A DNA stretch of 64,000 nt from Cunninghamia lanceolata (taxonomy: Eukaryota; Streptophyta; Pinopsida; Cupressales; Cupressaceae). A program made the position numbers and the translations under genes. The notes under the pieces were generated by a model. The model saw only the letters and a program-made list of their open reading frames with translations. It was not told the origin of the DNA and made no database searches. Of the stretch, positions 36,280 through 46,888 are shown in pieces; the first letter of the stretch is position 1; the number at the start of each line of letters is the position of its first letter. Where the stretch lies: assembly GCA_027924645.1 (NCBI GenBank), contig BSBN01000829.1:9278501-9342500 (forward strand), read 5' to 3'.

Positions 36280-37372
36280 TGTTGATAACTGAGAGGGGGG
36301 GTGAATCAGTTATCCTAATTATTTTCCTTTTTAAACTTTCTTATTAATTAATGCAGCATTGAATCAAACACAAAAACATTACCATGAAATAAGAAACACA
36401 TGACACGGTATTTTTGACGTGGAAACCCTATTAAGGGAGAAAACCATGGGGTGATTAACCCAAAAATTATTCTCTGTTAGAAGAATAGGAAATTACAAAA
36501 ATGGCACTTGCCAATTAGGGCTCACTGCCCGAGCACACTGCTCACAAAGAGGCCCACTGCCTACAAGGAGACACACTGTCTACAAAGTGATAAGAATCAC
36601 AGTCTTGAACTGATTGGAAGCATCTGCATATGCTGGAGTTCAGTTTTGGTTAGGCTCAGTACACTGATCTGCTGCACTTCATCTTTCCTCTGTTCTTTAT
36701 TCTGCTATCCTTTCACATATCGGATCTTTCTTGCTACTTCTACTCTGTTCTGCACTTATTCGCATATATCTTCACACACAATCACACCCTTCACAACTAA
36801 ATCCATCCTCTATATATATCCACACAAGTAATTTCATCACCTTTCTAGTCGGCATCCGGAACAGTCTAGTTTCTTACAAACTCTATTCTGTCGGCTGAAT
36901 CCTTGCTCACCAAGCAATGCGGATCAAGCATATACTTGTAGATATCGTTAATCATGTCGGCCAAACATGATTCATGCCTTCACAACCTTTATCATCAACA
37001 GTAACACATCCGAAAAGTAGTCTGATACTCTGTCAGTCAGTTCTTCCTCTGTTTTCACTGTCTCTCAGGAATCTGGTACTCAACTATTCATATCTTTTTC
37101 CTTGTCCATCACCGGAGGCTAAATCCTTGGAATATACCACTCAAGGTAGTCCTCTTGACTTCCCCAAATCCGCACTGCACCAAGACACTTCCTCTGAGAG
37201 ATCCGGACCAATCTATCAGACCTTGCCATATGCTCTGTTCTTGTTTACCGGACCACAACAACCTTCATTCTGACTTCCGGTAGAGACACATCATGACTTG
37301 CGGATATGTGGGATGACCTTTTTTGCCATCAATGACAACAACCATGAATCCATATAGTGTCTCTTGCCAACA
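36280..37372 (-). repeat. Element B 5' LTR (right copy)
   Basis: Same length and ends as the left copy. The TATATATA promoter candidate is at 36811-36819, placing the RNA start roughly at 36785 on the minus strand. Differences from the left LTR are nearly all transitions. Confidence 0.95.
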
Positions 37373-37377
37373 TACTT
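37373..37377. other. Target-site duplication of element B, right copy
   Basis: TACTT directly after the right LTR CA, matching 29955-29959. Confidence 0.95.
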
Positions 37378-38450
37378 TACCTCATAGTCATGTAGTACTT
37401 GGCTGAAAAATGCCACAAGCTGCTCCAAGCCTTCATCATTCTGTTGGCTCAACATAGCTGAAATGATGTCAACACCTCCAAAAGCATATGAAATGAAATC
37501 TCTTTTATAGTTAGGATTAATGATGGTGGGGCAACTACAAGGGCTTCTTTAATCTTCTTGAAGCTTCTCTTACCTTCCTTAGTCCAACTAAAAGATATGT
37601 TTTTCTTAAGCATGGATGTGAGAGACTGGAATAATGCTGCAATATTAGGTATAAACCTTCTCCTGAAGTTAATCCTACCAAGAAAGCTTTATAATCCTTT
37701 CTTATGTATCGGTAGGGGTAGATCAAGAATAGTAGCAACTCTTTCCAGATTAATGGAAATACCATGTTTTGAGACAATGTGTCCCACGAGTTTACCTTCA
37801 TGAATAGAAAATATGCACTTCTTTGGGTTAAGAGAAACCCCAAACTCTCCACATCTCTAAAAAATCTGCCTCAAGTGACCAAAATATTTTTTGCCATCCT
37901 TTAAAAAAATTGTAATGTCATCTAGATACACTAAAACAATTTTGTTCATGAGGCGATGAAAGGCCATATCCATTGCTCTCTGAAATGTTGCCCCTGCATT
38001 GGACAAACTAAAGGGCATTTTTCTATATACCAAGGTACCCCACTTGGTTGTAAATGCAGTTTTATACTAATCCTCCTTCACTAAAATCTGGTTATAGCCT
38101 GAATATCCATCCAACAAAGAAAATCTGTCAGAACCAGAAACAACTTGGCTACTGATCCTTGAAAGAGGCTTTATTCAAATCACAGAAATTGACACAAAGC
38201 CTAATCTCTCCATTCTTCTTTCTAACTGGAACTAAGTTAGTAACCCAAGAGTGTATGCTTAATAGGAAAGATTATATTACTCTCAATTAATTTATTCAAT
38301 TCAGCTTTCACAAGATGCTCAAGCTTGGGGTTAAGAGGCCTCTATTTTTGCCTCACTAATTTTACATTGGGCTCTAACTCAATGGTGTGTTGAGCTAATT
38401 CAGGATCAAAACCTTTTAGGTATTTATACTCCCAGGAGAAAACATCACTA
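37378..38450 (-). pseudogene. pol: Element C reverse transcriptase and start of RNase H
   Basis: Read on the minus strand from about 38340: an RT N-terminus with LVKAELNKLIE, then FLCWMDI, CPLVCPMQGQHF and MTLQFF (the Y-L/V-D-D region near 37925, shifted). From about 37850 the sequence is open: GEFGVSLNPKKCIFSIHEGK, LVGHIVSKHGIS, FLGRINF and SFSWTKEGKRSFKKIKEAL, the RT thumb and connection. The RNase H start follows (FISYAFGGVDIISAMLSQQ) up to HDYEVKY at the element B insertion. Several stops and shifts occur, TAG among them. Confidence 0.85.
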
Positions 38451-38959
38451 AATTATTGACATAGAAGAATGAAAGCTTGTTGTTCCTCCTTGGTACATAC
38501 CTTTCCCAACTTAAGCAGCTTACCCTTGAATATCTCAACTGCCTCATAATATTCTTGCTTCATGGTCAAGCTACATTTGTCCTTTCTAACTTGATCATCT
38601 GAATTGAAATCAGATTCCAATGTTACCAATCCCTTGGGCAACTTGTTAGACTTCAGTTGTACAATCTAATTGTCATGTTGTTGCTGCCACTTTTGCTTAT
38701 TCTCAATTGCAAACTCATCTTCTACAATTAGAAAACTCACAATTTGCTCGTCACTATCAAAAACTTGCCAACTCACGTTATTATCAAGTACAAATGGTCT
38801 AACAACAATTTTTACATACTGCTTTACCTCTATATTATGAATCTCATTTGGAATGTCAAACTCAGACCCTATGGCAGCAAGCTTATCTGCATGTTTATTT
38901 TGATTTCTAGGGATTGAAAGCAGATTAAAAGCATCAAAAATCTCAATTAAATACCAAAC

Positions 38960-39232
38960 TCAATGCTTATACTTCTTGAGAAAATCATTTTTGGTAACAT
39001 TTAAGTTTCTAACATGATTTACAATTAACTTAGAATCACCATAAACTTGTAAGCACATGATACCTTTCTTTCTGGCCCATTCTAGGCCATGGATAAGTGC
39101 CTCATATTTAGATGTATTATTTGTACAGCTAAAGGAAAACCTTAATGTTGAATAGTACATATCTCCATCAGGTGAAACCAGCATGGCCCCTCCACCAGCA
39201 CCCATTTTGCTTCTTGATTTGTCAAAAAACAA
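38960..39232 (-). pseudogene. pol: Element C archaeal-type RNase H, located before RT
   Basis: The frame reads MFFDKSRSKMGAGGGAMLVS, SFSCTNNTSKYEALIHGLEW, then VYGDSKLIVNHVRNLNV, a typical aRNase H (D at the start of the first strand, E in YEAL, D in GDS). Tat-lineage elements carry this second RNase H in addition to the one fused to RT, usually after it. Here it lies between protease and RT. A stop precedes the rest of the domain. Confidence 0.8.
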
Positions 39233-39536
39233 CTTCCAGAGTTGATTATCTATTGTTTAGGCTGACTTTGATCCTTGACTAGATTTGAAATCACTGCATC
39301 CGACTCATGAATCATATAAATGTCTAATCGTACCTCATTAGTGTGACAGAAAGGGTCATCTTCATGATCTTTGGCTGCCCACTCATCTAGATTTACATCC
39401 TCAATAGGTGTGTTGGGGTCTATGGTCATGGATTGATCCTCTGAGTCATGGGTGATGTAGAGGTTATCATTTGTAGGGCTAGGGACATATGGTTCAATAT
39501 GATCATTGGCTAGAGGCTTAGATTTTATGGTTACTT

Positions 39537-39818
39537 TCATTCCATACCTTGTTCTAAAAAATAGATGAGACCAATCAGAAGATAAAAACCCACCCAAATT
39601 GGTAGTAAAATCCCTAGAAAGACATATGGGAATATCTTGATTGATTGCAAAGTTGGGATATGCATCAAGGTAAGAGGTAGATTTTTAATCACTCCAGCAG
39701 TATTAATAGCAGATCCATCTAACTGAAGCACTCCCTTTGAAAAAGGCTCATAAACTAGTCCTAGATTATCAACTAGACTCTTGGACATTACTGAACTGCT
39801 TGCACCTGAATCGATCAT
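39537..39818 (-). pseudogene. pol: Element C aspartic protease
   Basis: MIDSGASSSVMSKSLVDNLG keeps the D-S-G active-site triad, followed by the flap region (GVLQLDGSAINTAGVIKNLP). The C-terminal I-L-G-x-P-W-type motif is altered and the frame shifts at about 39600, where another frame takes over (39597-39250). That second frame is an acidic linker with DEWAAKDHEDDPF. Confidence 0.75.
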
Positions 39819-39889
39819 GCAATTTTGAACAAGCTTATCACCATGATTAGAATTAAATAGAATGGAGGAGGTTTTACCTCTTGATCTTG

Positions 39890-41700
39890 CTACTCATTCT
39901 TAACTTCTGGGCTGTTTGCAAGCACAACCTTAGTCTTTTCTTGGTTAGCAACATTAGAAATAGAAAGCTCAGCTAAAGCATCTTGTAGAAAATCCTTTTG
40001 ACTAGGAATGTGCAATGCATCCATTATTGACATGCTAACAATAGCCTTCTTAAGGTGTTCAACAACATTAAATGAAATAGGACTCACCTTTTGCTATCCT
40101 TTGAGAACAATAGCATCATTTTGCCTTTGTCAAGGCTATGACTATACGTTAGGCTACTCCTTCCCAGGTATAGTTTGTCCTCTTTGCAGAATTTGCACCT
40201 TTTGTTGTGCTGTGGGAACTGCTTGAGATGAAGAAGCATGAAATATATCCTTAGCAGGTTGATGTTGAACATTTCTAGTTTGCTGTTCGAAATCAATAGC
40301 CCTCTTTCTTGATCTTGTATTGGTTGTAACAAGAGTATCCGATTGATTTTGGCCTTGGGAAAAATTCACACCACAAAACTCAGTACATTGCCAATTCATC
40401 AAGGCAACATCAGGGTTATCTTGTTGAACTATATTCTCAATTAAGACACTTTCTAAACCGCCATAACTATTTTGCACCATAAGAGCTTGATTTCTCATAC
40501 CATTTGCACATGCAACTTGGTTATGAGGCTGGTTGCATGGATAACACTAGTCACATTCTTGCGCCATATTGTTCTGAGTGGGTACGAACTCTTTTGAAGA
40601 GTTGGCAGCATTAGGATTATAAGACTAAAAGGGTCTAGGATTGAAGTTTCTCCTCTGACCTTGAGCATCAGCTTGAAAGGGTATTCTATTTGACTAGTTG
40701 GTTTGATGCAGAGCTTGATATGGACTATGCTCTTGACCCACTAGCTACCTAAAGTTAACAAATTCATTCCTCACAGTGTTGCTAAAGGATTGCAACGTAC
40801 CCTTTAACTCTTGGATTTCTTGGGATGGGTTTGGAACAACAATTTCTTGGGCTGCAGCTTGGTATCCTATTGTTGGAATAGGTGGGATAGCAGCTAAAGG
40901 GGGTACTAACACAGGAATAGGTGGTTGTATTTCAAGAAAAATTGGCATAGGAGGCCTTGGGGCTATTTTACCTGCTTGAATAAGGTAGTTCTCTACTCTA
41001 ATAGCTATATCAAAAGTGTTAGGAAGAGTAAACCCACCCATAGACTGAATCATTACAAAAATTTCACTATTGAAAGTCTTAAGGTAGAATAAAAATACAT
41101 GCTATGGTAAAGACTTTACCATTGTGGGAATCATATCCCATGTCCTCTGGAAGCAGTAGTTAAAATCTGCCATGTGCTCTTGAGGAGCCATCTTGATGGT
41201 ACTTAACTGCTCTAGCAAAGACAAATGATCAAACTTGCCTTCAAAATGTTGATGTAAGCCATCTCCTAGATTGTCCCATGATGCAATCGAGTTTGTTGTG
41301 AGGCCTCTAAACCACTACAAGGCTTTTCTCTTTAGTGATGCAACTAAAAGCCTTAGTGTTACATTTTCTTGAGTGATGTTATGCACTGAGCACAATGTTG
41401 CCACATCTTGGATATGCTCAATAGGAGTGGTCTGGTCTTCTCCAGTGAAGTATGGTGGGCTTTTGAGGGCTGCAATGGGAATGTCATCATGCTGGGAAAG
41501 GTTTAATAGGCTGCCCCAATTAAAAGGTGCAAATGTAAACCGCCTCAGAATCATTGGTATTTGTACTACTAGCACAAGACATCTCTGCACTAGAGTTGTA
41601 GTGATGAGGCTTGGAGGTGTAGATCTTGACCTTCTTTATGAGTCAAAAATTCTTCTTGCTATCCTAGCCCTCCTTCTTGGTGGAGATAACTGCAAATACT
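39890..41700 (-). pseudogene. gag: Element C gag, interrupted by TAG stops
   Basis: Starting near 41700 and clear from 41590: FNWGSLLNLSQHDDIPIAAL, YFTGEDQTTPIEHIQDVATL and LRLLVASLKRKALQWFRGL, then LEQLSTIKMAPQEHMADF and FCYLKTF-type text down to 41053. Next comes a Pro-rich part (PRPPMPIFLEIQPPIPVLVP) to 40745, and CYPCNQPHNQVAC near 40540, a zinc-knuckle relic. In-frame TAGs occur near 40745, 40690, 40625 and 40545 with the frame otherwise intact, so decay is mainly by point changes. The 40498-39890 part shifts frame. Confidence 0.8.
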
Positions 41701-41889
41701 CAAATGGAGCAAGACTGAACCTGGTTTGCACTTTTCTCATGCGATGGTTACACTAGATCTGCATGCAAAAACTAGAAAATGGAGTCACCGTGTATATCTT
41801 GAAGCCTCCAAACGCTGGAAACACTATTGCATATATCAGAACAATAGCTTTAAGACTTGAAAAACTTCTCCGAAAGCAAATTTCAAAGT

Positions 41890-41905
41890 CCCACCGGGTG
41901 TGCCA
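41890..41905 (-). other. Primer-binding site of element C
   Basis: Minus strand TGGCACACCCGGTGGG, 5 nt from the LTR end. The TGG start fits a tRNA 3' CCA. I do not assign the tRNA. Confidence 0.75.
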
Positions 41906-41910
41906 AAAAC

Positions 41911-43668
41911 TGTTATCTCTCAAAACCGCACCCTTGCTAAGTTGTAGAACTTAGAATGTTGGAGTAACATGGAAACACTCTCAGATTGTGGGTAATCTAT
42001 GTTAAGAGTGAATCTCCAAAATGGGTTGGTTCCCCTGGAAGATCACCTAACCTAAAAGACCTTCTAAGGAAAGGGTTAGGAGGAAAACTTAAAATGAAAA
42101 TCCTACAACCTAAAGATGATTCACGAGAAATTTTAAAAGACTTTGATGACTTTACTCACAACAACTTCTCAAAACTTCAACTCTCACAATCTCACTTATA
42201 CCATCCAAAAGTAACTTGGATGAATGTTCATAAGATTGAACACAAAATACAACCTGAATTATATGAGACTCTTGTAAATAAACCTACAATAACAAGACAT
42301 AAAGAGGATTCTTTGTTTTGAATCACAATAAACATCAAATTGATACAATGAGTATGAAACAAGAAAATGAGAAAAGGAAAGATTTGTTGTTTATTAAAAA
42401 CTGAAGGAATGTCAAGCTCAAAACCTGAGTACAAAAGTAGTTACAAGACTCTCTGAGATGAACAAGAGAGAAAGAAACAATAATCTGAACTGAGAAAAAA
42501 TAAGTTTTTCTCCAATATATGCCTCCAATGTTTCTAAGATTGAGAAAAAAAACTTAGCAAAAATCTCTCAAAAAAGCAACCACCTAAGTAATTTTTGAGC
42601 TTCACAAAAAAGCATCCAAAATAGTGCCAAAACTACCTCCAATCTTGGTGTAAAAGCTACCAAAAATCTCTATCAAGTGGCCCCACCAAAAAGATCGAAA
42701 AAATTAGGCTTTATCTAGTTGGAAACTAAAATGGCAACTCCAAACTGCCCAGCTTTTCCCAATTTCACCCAAAGAGATAAAATAAAGAATTTTTATCCTT
42801 GCTTTTCTAATTGCATTTAAATAACAATTATTTAAAGCAATTTATAAAATCATTGCTTTAAACAACATTTTACAAATGATTTTTGTAGTTTTATGTCTAA
42901 TTTTCTACAAGAGGAAAAAGACCTGATTTGTTCTATTTATGCAAAATACAAGGCTTTTAATGAAGCTTTGTTCCAAGTATTAGATACATTTATATTTGGG
43001 CATCTTGATTTTCTACAAAACCATAAAATATTCTAAGAGTTGAATTTCTCCTCAAGGTTGTAAATCACTTGAAGGCATAAAGCCTAGGTGTATGTAAGGT
43101 GGACAAAACATACCATGAAGGGTATTAGCTAAACTTCATTTGATTTTATAAAGTATGTTACAAAAATGCCATTCCTGAATTAGGGCAACATGAAAGCCCT
43201 AAAACAAAACATCAACCCTAAAAATTCAACCTCATTTCCACTTTGAGCTTTTGGAGAATTTACTCTGCCTGGCCACCATGAAGCAAGGGTTTGATCATCT
43301 AAGCTTGATTCTTCGTCACTTTGTTGTTTCTGAGCATTTTCTATGAAGATTGTGAAGGAAAATTATAGAGGTAAGCTGTCTTGTCACAATTTTGAATGTT
43401 GATCTCCAATTTTTTGAAGTGTCTTGGCCTTCCAGGGCCGTGGCCAAGGTCATATCTCTGATGCATTTTGTCTTGTTTCATTTCCTATCAACATACTTTT
43501 CTCTTGGCTGCGATTGGAAGTATTTCCTGAAGCTCTTCTCTGTGATTTCAATTGCATCTTCTTACACATGAGTGCGGGTAAGATTCTCATCTTGTATATC
43601 TCTTTATTTCTTGTAGCCAGAACTTTGGTCGAGCACAATAATAGGGACATTTACTTATATCTTGTACT
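41911..43668 (-). repeat. Element C 5' LTR (right copy), possibly truncated
   Basis: Starts TGTTATCTCTCAAAACCGC next to the PBS and follows 21586-23346 to TATCTTGTACTC, after which the two diverge at once. There is no CA end and no target duplication at the break, so the outer end may have been lost or replaced. Confidence 0.75.
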
Positions 43669-44138
43669 CGGGTAAATGAAAGAAGTTGTGTCCACTTAAG
43701 GTGGAAGTTTCAGAGTTAGAAAAAAATTCGAAATTGGGGAACCAAAAACAGGATCCCGTTTTGGGTCGGGATCCCAAGCCTGAAACACAAAACGCGATCC
43801 TATTTTTTAGCGAGATCCCAAACCTAGATGCCAAAAACAAGATCCCGTTTTATGGAACGGGATCCCATTTTATGGAATGAGATCCCGTTTTGAAAAAGTA
43901 TTAAATTTTTAAAAAATGGCAGAGACCCCATTTTCACCAGCGACAGTCGACAGATGAAATGGGATCTCGAGTTGAGTGACCATCTGCCCACCAGGTAAGT
44001 GGATTTTTCCACTTCTACAAATTACCCATCAATCGTTTTAAGCTTCCCTTGTTTGTTTTGGTGTAAAATACAATCAAAATTTAAATTGTGAATTGTTATT
44101 TAGGGTTTCTGTTTATGAAATTAGTAGCTAATTTTTGA
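43669..44138. repeat. GATCCC-rich patch of unknown origin
   Basis: Seven GATCC(C) sites fall between 43751 and 43890, two of them in GGGATCCC palindromes, often as GATCCCGTTTT(A/G). An eighth, GGGATCTCG, is at 43960. Near its ends are GTCCACTTAAGGTGG and AAGTGGATTTTTCCACTT, which are self-complementary. No coding frame. It resembles degenerate short-period repeat DNA. Confidence 0.65.
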
Positions 44139-44600
44139 CATTTTAGTTGTAAAATACAATTGAAATTTTGAAAGACTATATCATATAAAAGGATAGAATT
44201 TGAACAAACTGTCAAAATTATGTTTAAAATTGAGAATTGAATAGATATATTTAGACATTTTAGCTGTAAAATACAATTGAAAATTTGAAAATATTGTATC
44301 ATATGAAAGGAGAGATTTTGAACAAACTGTCAAAATTTGAGTTCAATTTGAGTGTTGAATAGCTGTATTTAAACATTTTAGTTGTAAAATACAATTGAAA
44401 TTTTGAAAATACTGTATCATATGAAAGGAGAGATTTTGAACAAACTATCAAAATTTGAGTTCAATTTGAGTGTTAAATAGCTGTATTTAAACATTTTAGC
44501 TGTAAAATATAATTGAAATTTTGAAACGATTGTATCATATGAAAGGAGAGATTTTGAACAAATTGTCAAAAATTATATAGCATTGGGATGATATATATAT
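44139..44600. repeat. 118-bp tandem repeat, four copies
   Basis: Copies begin CATTTTAG(T/C)TGTAAAATA at 44139, 44256, 44374 and 44492 (periods 117, 118, 118). Each contains ATCATATGAAAGGAGAGATT (first copy slightly different) and AACAAACTGTCAAAA. A partial earlier copy, TGTAAAATACAATCAAAA, is near 44061. The array ends about 90 bp before element D. No coding content. Confidence 0.9.
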
Positions 44601-44687
44601 TTGGTTTTTATAAAATTTACTTATAACAATGTATGTCATTGTATTTTAAAGGCATTATTGAATAGGTAACTATCATGTAAAAAAATT

Positions 44688-44692
44688 ACAAC
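44688..44692. other. Target-site duplication of element D, left copy
   Basis: ACAAC, repeated at 61433-61437 after the right LTR. Confidence 0.95.
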
Positions 44693-45729
44693 TGTGAGGG
44701 TAAAATAGTGCATCAATCAAATGAATAACAGATGACCCAAACATCAACAAAATAGAGAAACACAGAAGATTCAAATGAACAAAGCAATGAACAAACACAG
44801 CAAACCTCTTCCGTTTCGAAACTTCTGTTGTTCGCCTATCACGAATCGTCCTTTCGCAGATGAGATGAGCCCTCAGAGAGGGCAATCTTTTAAAGCTGTT
44901 TGAGGAAGTCGATGGTGAATGGCTATGGTGATATGCAATGAAGGCGAGCTCCAATGCAACAATGGTGATCTCAAGCTTGAGGATGACAAATGGGTGCCAA
45001 AAGTGCGCTGGTGATATTTCTGCAGAGTAACGATGTCAAAAGCCTGGATGACTAGAAGGGAGGGATGAAGCTTCATTTATAGACTCAGAGGAATAGGAAT
45101 CAACGGTTGAGAGAAGATATGAAGATCAACGGCTGAGGATGGTTGAGGAATGTGCAACTAGTGGAAACGTGCCAAGTGTCCCAGCTCCATCATGAAAGGT
45201 GGGATGTGACAAAACTGATTGGAGAGTTAACAGACTTGACTGATCTGTTAACAGAATTGATTGATCAGTTAGAAGAGTGGATTGTGGAACTGACTGGATT
45301 GATTGAGGATTTGACTCAACTGACAGGTTAGTTAACAGATTTGATTGATTGGTTAACTGACCTCTGATTGGAGAAGAAATAGGCCATGTGGGTGAGGGAA
45401 AATAAGGTAATTAAATATTAAATATATTTAATTACATGTGCAACCTGATGAGGTGGACAAGGTGAGGTGGAAAAGGTGAGGTGTAAAGGTGATGTGGAAT
45501 TTTGAATTTAGAACTTTAGGATAGAGGAAATAGGATTAATTAAATAATTTATGATTATTTAATTGTGAAGGACTTTAGAAGAATTTTAATTAAATAAATA
45601 GAATTTATTTAATTGTGAGATAGTGAATTGATTAAATAAATTTGGAATATTTATTTAATTAATAGAAGAATGGAATAAATATTTGGAATATTTATTTAGG
45701 ATGATTTGTGTCATTTTTAGGCATATACA
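44693..45729 (-). repeat. Element D 3' LTR (left copy)
   Basis: Plus strand TGTGAGGGTAAAATAGTGC ... TTTTTAGGCATATACA. Same length as the right copy. The TATA motif and GTTAAC-rich segment described for the right LTR recur here (45074-45082 and about 45225-45362). Confidence 0.95.
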
Positions 45730-45743
45730 TTTTGCCCCTCTTT
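45730..45743 (-). other. Polypurine tract of element D
   Basis: Minus strand AAAGAGGGGCAAAA next to the 3' LTR, confirming the minus orientation. Confidence 0.8.
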
Positions 45744-46031
45744 GATGCAATGCAGTTTACAGCGTTGCTTCAAAGAATTTGATAGTCTGAATGATGATAC
45801 ATGCCCCAGTTTGCCCCTGGTACAGGTTAAATGACGATAGGATGCCCCCTCGGGAGATTGGACGGGAAAAAATGGCGAAAGATTTGGAGACGGACGATCT
45901 CACGACGAGGAAGGGGTAAGGATAAGTTGGAGGAATAGGGACGCGGTCAGGGATGCGGGAAGAAAACGGGAGGAAAAACGGACACGGGAAGTAGTCACAG
46001 TCATCACCTAGCCAGAATTAGGGTTTGGAGG

Positions 46032-46040
46032 CTATAAATA
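46032..46040 (+). promoter_or_regulatory. TATA box of the antisense PMD gene in element D
   Basis: CTATAAATA on the plus strand, about 90 nt before the predicted start codon at 46125 and about 300 bp inside the element. It is a textbook plant TATA box in otherwise GC-rich sequence. With a start about 30 nt downstream the 5' UTR would be about 60 nt. Confidence 0.65.
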
Positions 46041-46124
46041 GGAGCTGGGTCCACAAGAATAGTCATTTGCACACTTGGTTGATCTGGATTGGAGAAAGAG
46101 AGCTCAGAGCAAACTTAGAGCAGC

Positions 46125-46214
46125 ATGGTGGCCAGAGCAGCAGACATTCCACGCGAGGAGCACCGATTCGAGCGAGTCCGACGATTCGGGTGGCCAGCAG
46201 AGGCAGGACCCCCG
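46125..46214 (+). CDS. Predicted exon 1 of the PMD gene
   Basis: ATG at 46125 (MVARAADIPREEHRFERVRR), 30 codons, ending at donor CCG/GTATGT. This is the only one of three open frames that leaves the exon in phase with the PMD frame after the acceptor at 46888. Another frame here reads DSSESDDSGGQQRQDP, also protein-like, so the exon model needs transcript support. Confidence 0.5.
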
Positions 46215-46888
46215 GTATGTCCTTCGAAAAATTTCTCCTAGGGTCGAGTTTAGGTGTCATAAATGCTCGTAGAAAATAGGTGAAATGAATGCGCCAAAAC
46301 GCAGAACGGCGCATATGCCTCGCGGAGCTGCGCTTTTGTAACTTCGCGGTGCATATGCCGGTTTCGGCGGCGCATGCGTAAAAGCTGCGCATGTGTGCAT
46401 TTTGGCGGCGCTTTCGTAATTGGGCGGCGCTTTTGTGTTTTTGCCGCGCATGTGTGAAATGTAGCAGCGCATTTGTTAAAGTTGCGCATATGTGGATTAT
46501 GGCGGCGCATGCGTAATTTAGCGGCGCATACGTGGATTTCTGTGGCACATGTGTTATAATGGCGCATGTGTGCGCTGTAGCAGCGCATATGCATTTTTGC
46601 GGCGCATACGTTGATTTTTGCGGCGCATATACCAGAAATGGCACATTTACCACCTGTAGTGGCGCATTTGCTTGGGATGGCAAATTACTTAGCCAAATTG
46701 ATTCGATTAGCGTCTTGTTTGACGCAGGAATCGATGAGCTATCTTCGAGATTGTAGGAATCTAGTCAAGAGATGTAGTTTGCTATTTTGAGCAATTTGAA
46801 ATGCTAAGTTTAGTTGATATAGTGCAATAGATATGTTGAGTATGGTATATGCGGCTTGAGACTGACGCCTTGCTTTGCGTGCTGGCAG
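46215..46888 (+). other. Predicted intron of the PMD gene
   Basis: Donor GTATGT at 46215; acceptor TTTGCGTGCTGGCAG ending 46888. The whole GCGGCGCAT array lies inside it. No branch-point claim is made. Confidence 0.5.
46275..46690 (+). repeat. Array A: degenerate GCGGCGCATATG-type repeats, about 21-nt spacing
   Basis: About 18-20 copies of a (T)GCGGCGCAT(A/G)TG-like core separated by about 10 nt of variable, T-rich sequence (for example GCGGCGCATGCGT, GCAGCGCATTTG, GCGGCGCATACG). The array keeps all three minus-strand frames open, which produces long but meaningless ORFs there. It lies downstream of the PMD TATA box and reads in the sense of that transcript. Confidence 0.85.

Larger units (their letters stand above)
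29960..37372 (-). mobile_element. Element B: complete non-autonomous LTR retrotransposon, no pol
   Basis: 7413 bp with two 1093-bp LTRs (about 25 differences by eye, near 98% identity), TG...CA ends, a 5-bp duplication (TACTT), a tRNA-iMet PBS next to the right LTR and a polypurine tract next to the left one. Both place the coding strand on minus. Inside are a coiled-coil/zinc-knuckle gag-like frame and one long ORF of unknown function. No protease, RT, RNase H or integrase motif is visible in any frame, so it must move using another element's enzymes. PBS, PPT and zinc-knuckle style resemble Ty1/copia elements of the SIRE type; that link is inference. Confidence 0.93.
21586..43668 (-). mobile_element. 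Element C: long Tat-type Ty3/gypsy retrotransposon, interrupted by element B
   Basis: The same sequence, starting TGTTATCTCTCAAAACC, opens at 21586 and 41911 and runs about 1.76 kb at both sites. Between them on the minus strand lie PBS, gag, protease, an archaeal-type RNase H, RT, RNase H (split by element B) and integrase. Without element B the span is about 14.7 kb. The copy is dead: many frames are broken and the integrase has lost a catalytic Asp. The outer end of the right LTR and a target duplication could not be established. The non-coding stretch after integrase is unusually long (about 5 kb). Confidence 0.85.

Noticed and set aside
44139..44600. Regular repeats considered as a CRISPR array
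   Set aside because: Units are contiguous 118-bp tandem copies without unique spacers, in a eukaryotic repeat context.
45143..45331. 62-codon Leu/Thr/Glu-rich plus-strand ORF, also at 60846-61034
   Set aside because: Present because both LTRs carry it; it mirrors GTTAAC/TTGAT word repeats in U3 and runs against the element transcript.
46063..46683. Minus-strand ORF of 206 codons and two overlapping ones across array A
   Set aside because: All minus-strand frames are open there because the degenerate GCG repeat rarely makes stops; the translations are repetitive and unlike proteins.
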